DNA of 5,710 bases from Actinomycetota bacterium (GTDB lineage: Bacteria > Actinomycetota > Actinomycetes > Actinomycetales > Microbacteriaceae). Below, in pieces: positions 5,643-5,710 of this stretch (positions are counted from its first letter, which is position 1; every line of letters starts with the position of its first letter). The notes beneath the pieces are model-generated. The model made no database searches and was not told where the DNA came from. It worked only from the letters and a program-made list of their open reading frames with translations. The position numbers and the translations under genes were made by a program. The stretch lies in assembly GCA_010028615.1 (NCBI GenBank), contig RHAS01000057.1, forward strand, positions 1 through 5,710, given 5' to 3'.

Positions 5643-5710
5643 TCAGATAAAGAAAAGTTATTGATTGATTTTATTATTGCGAGATTAATTAGTTTTTTAT
5701 TTCTGTCCAG

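Larger units (their letters stand above)
5500..5710. other. AT-rich region after the tRNA, no confident gene
   Basis: This 211-base stretch is about 31% GC by hand count, against roughly 50% in sampled lines of the upstream genes. The lowest part is 5641-5700 (12 G/C in 60). It has no gene I can name and no clear GC-rich terminator for the tRNA. It does contain two perfect short dyads, a Shine-Dalgarno plus ATG with a very short ORF, and short open frames running off the right edge on both strands. It may be an intergenic regulatory region, the edge of an acquired segment next to a tRNA, or the ends of genes lying mostly outside the window. Confidence 0.7.

Noticed and set aside
5661..5689. 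Promoter-like TTGATT, 17 bases, ATTAAT in the AT-rich tail
   Set aside because: Only partial matches to both hexamers. Such pairs are expected by chance in DNA this AT-rich, and no downstream gene is visible to support it.
5500..5710. Second copy of the tRNA 3' end as an attachment repeat
   Set aside because: No match to the T-arm/acceptor sequence occurs downstream within the window.
1..5710. CRISPR array or insertion sequence
   Set aside because: No regularly spaced repeats, transposase motifs or terminal inverted repeats were seen.

Overview
The window carries the end of a DNA-replication gene cluster from a medium-GC actinobacterium, followed by a threonine tRNA and a short AT-rich stretch. 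The order topA - tmk - holB is typical of Actinobacteria. So are the zinc-finger-free, repeat-bearing TopA tail, the GSGRS variant of the HolB P-loop with a long mid-protein insert, and the S33/TAP-type secreted hydrolase. Coding GC is only about 50% in the lines I hand-counted. With very tight gene packing, this fits a streamlined aquatic Microbacteriaceae lineage (Rhodoluna/Aquiluna-like) better than a classic high-GC actinomycete. That placement is an inference from composition and synteny.

Layout: 1-1143 is the 3' part of topA (the 5' part lies outside the window). 1144-1761 is tmk with a TTG start. 1766-2917 is holB. 2917-4488 is a membrane-anchored or exported alpha/beta hydrolase. 4492-5406 is an MpaB/DUF2236-family protein. 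5427-5499 is tRNA-Thr(CGU). 5500-5710 is about 31% GC by hand count and has no confident gene. All five protein genes are on the + strand with junctions of 0, +4, -1 and +3 bases, so they look like one operon with translational coupling.

The first three genes form a logical set: TopA removes negative supercoils, Tmk makes dTDP for dTTP, and HolB is the delta' subunit of the clamp loader. The last two have no evident replication role. The hydrolase works outside the membrane, and the MpaB-like protein is a putative heme-dependent oxygenase-type protein. They probably ride on the operon's transcription.

I found no spectacular new system. The points most worth a second look are in the last 300 bases: a C-A mismatch closing the anticodon loop of the tRNA, two perfect short dyads, a well-positioned Shine-Dalgarno with an 11-codon ORF whose frame stays open past one TGA to the window edge, and a competing minus-strand reading of the same bases ending in a stop followed by a hairpin and T-run.
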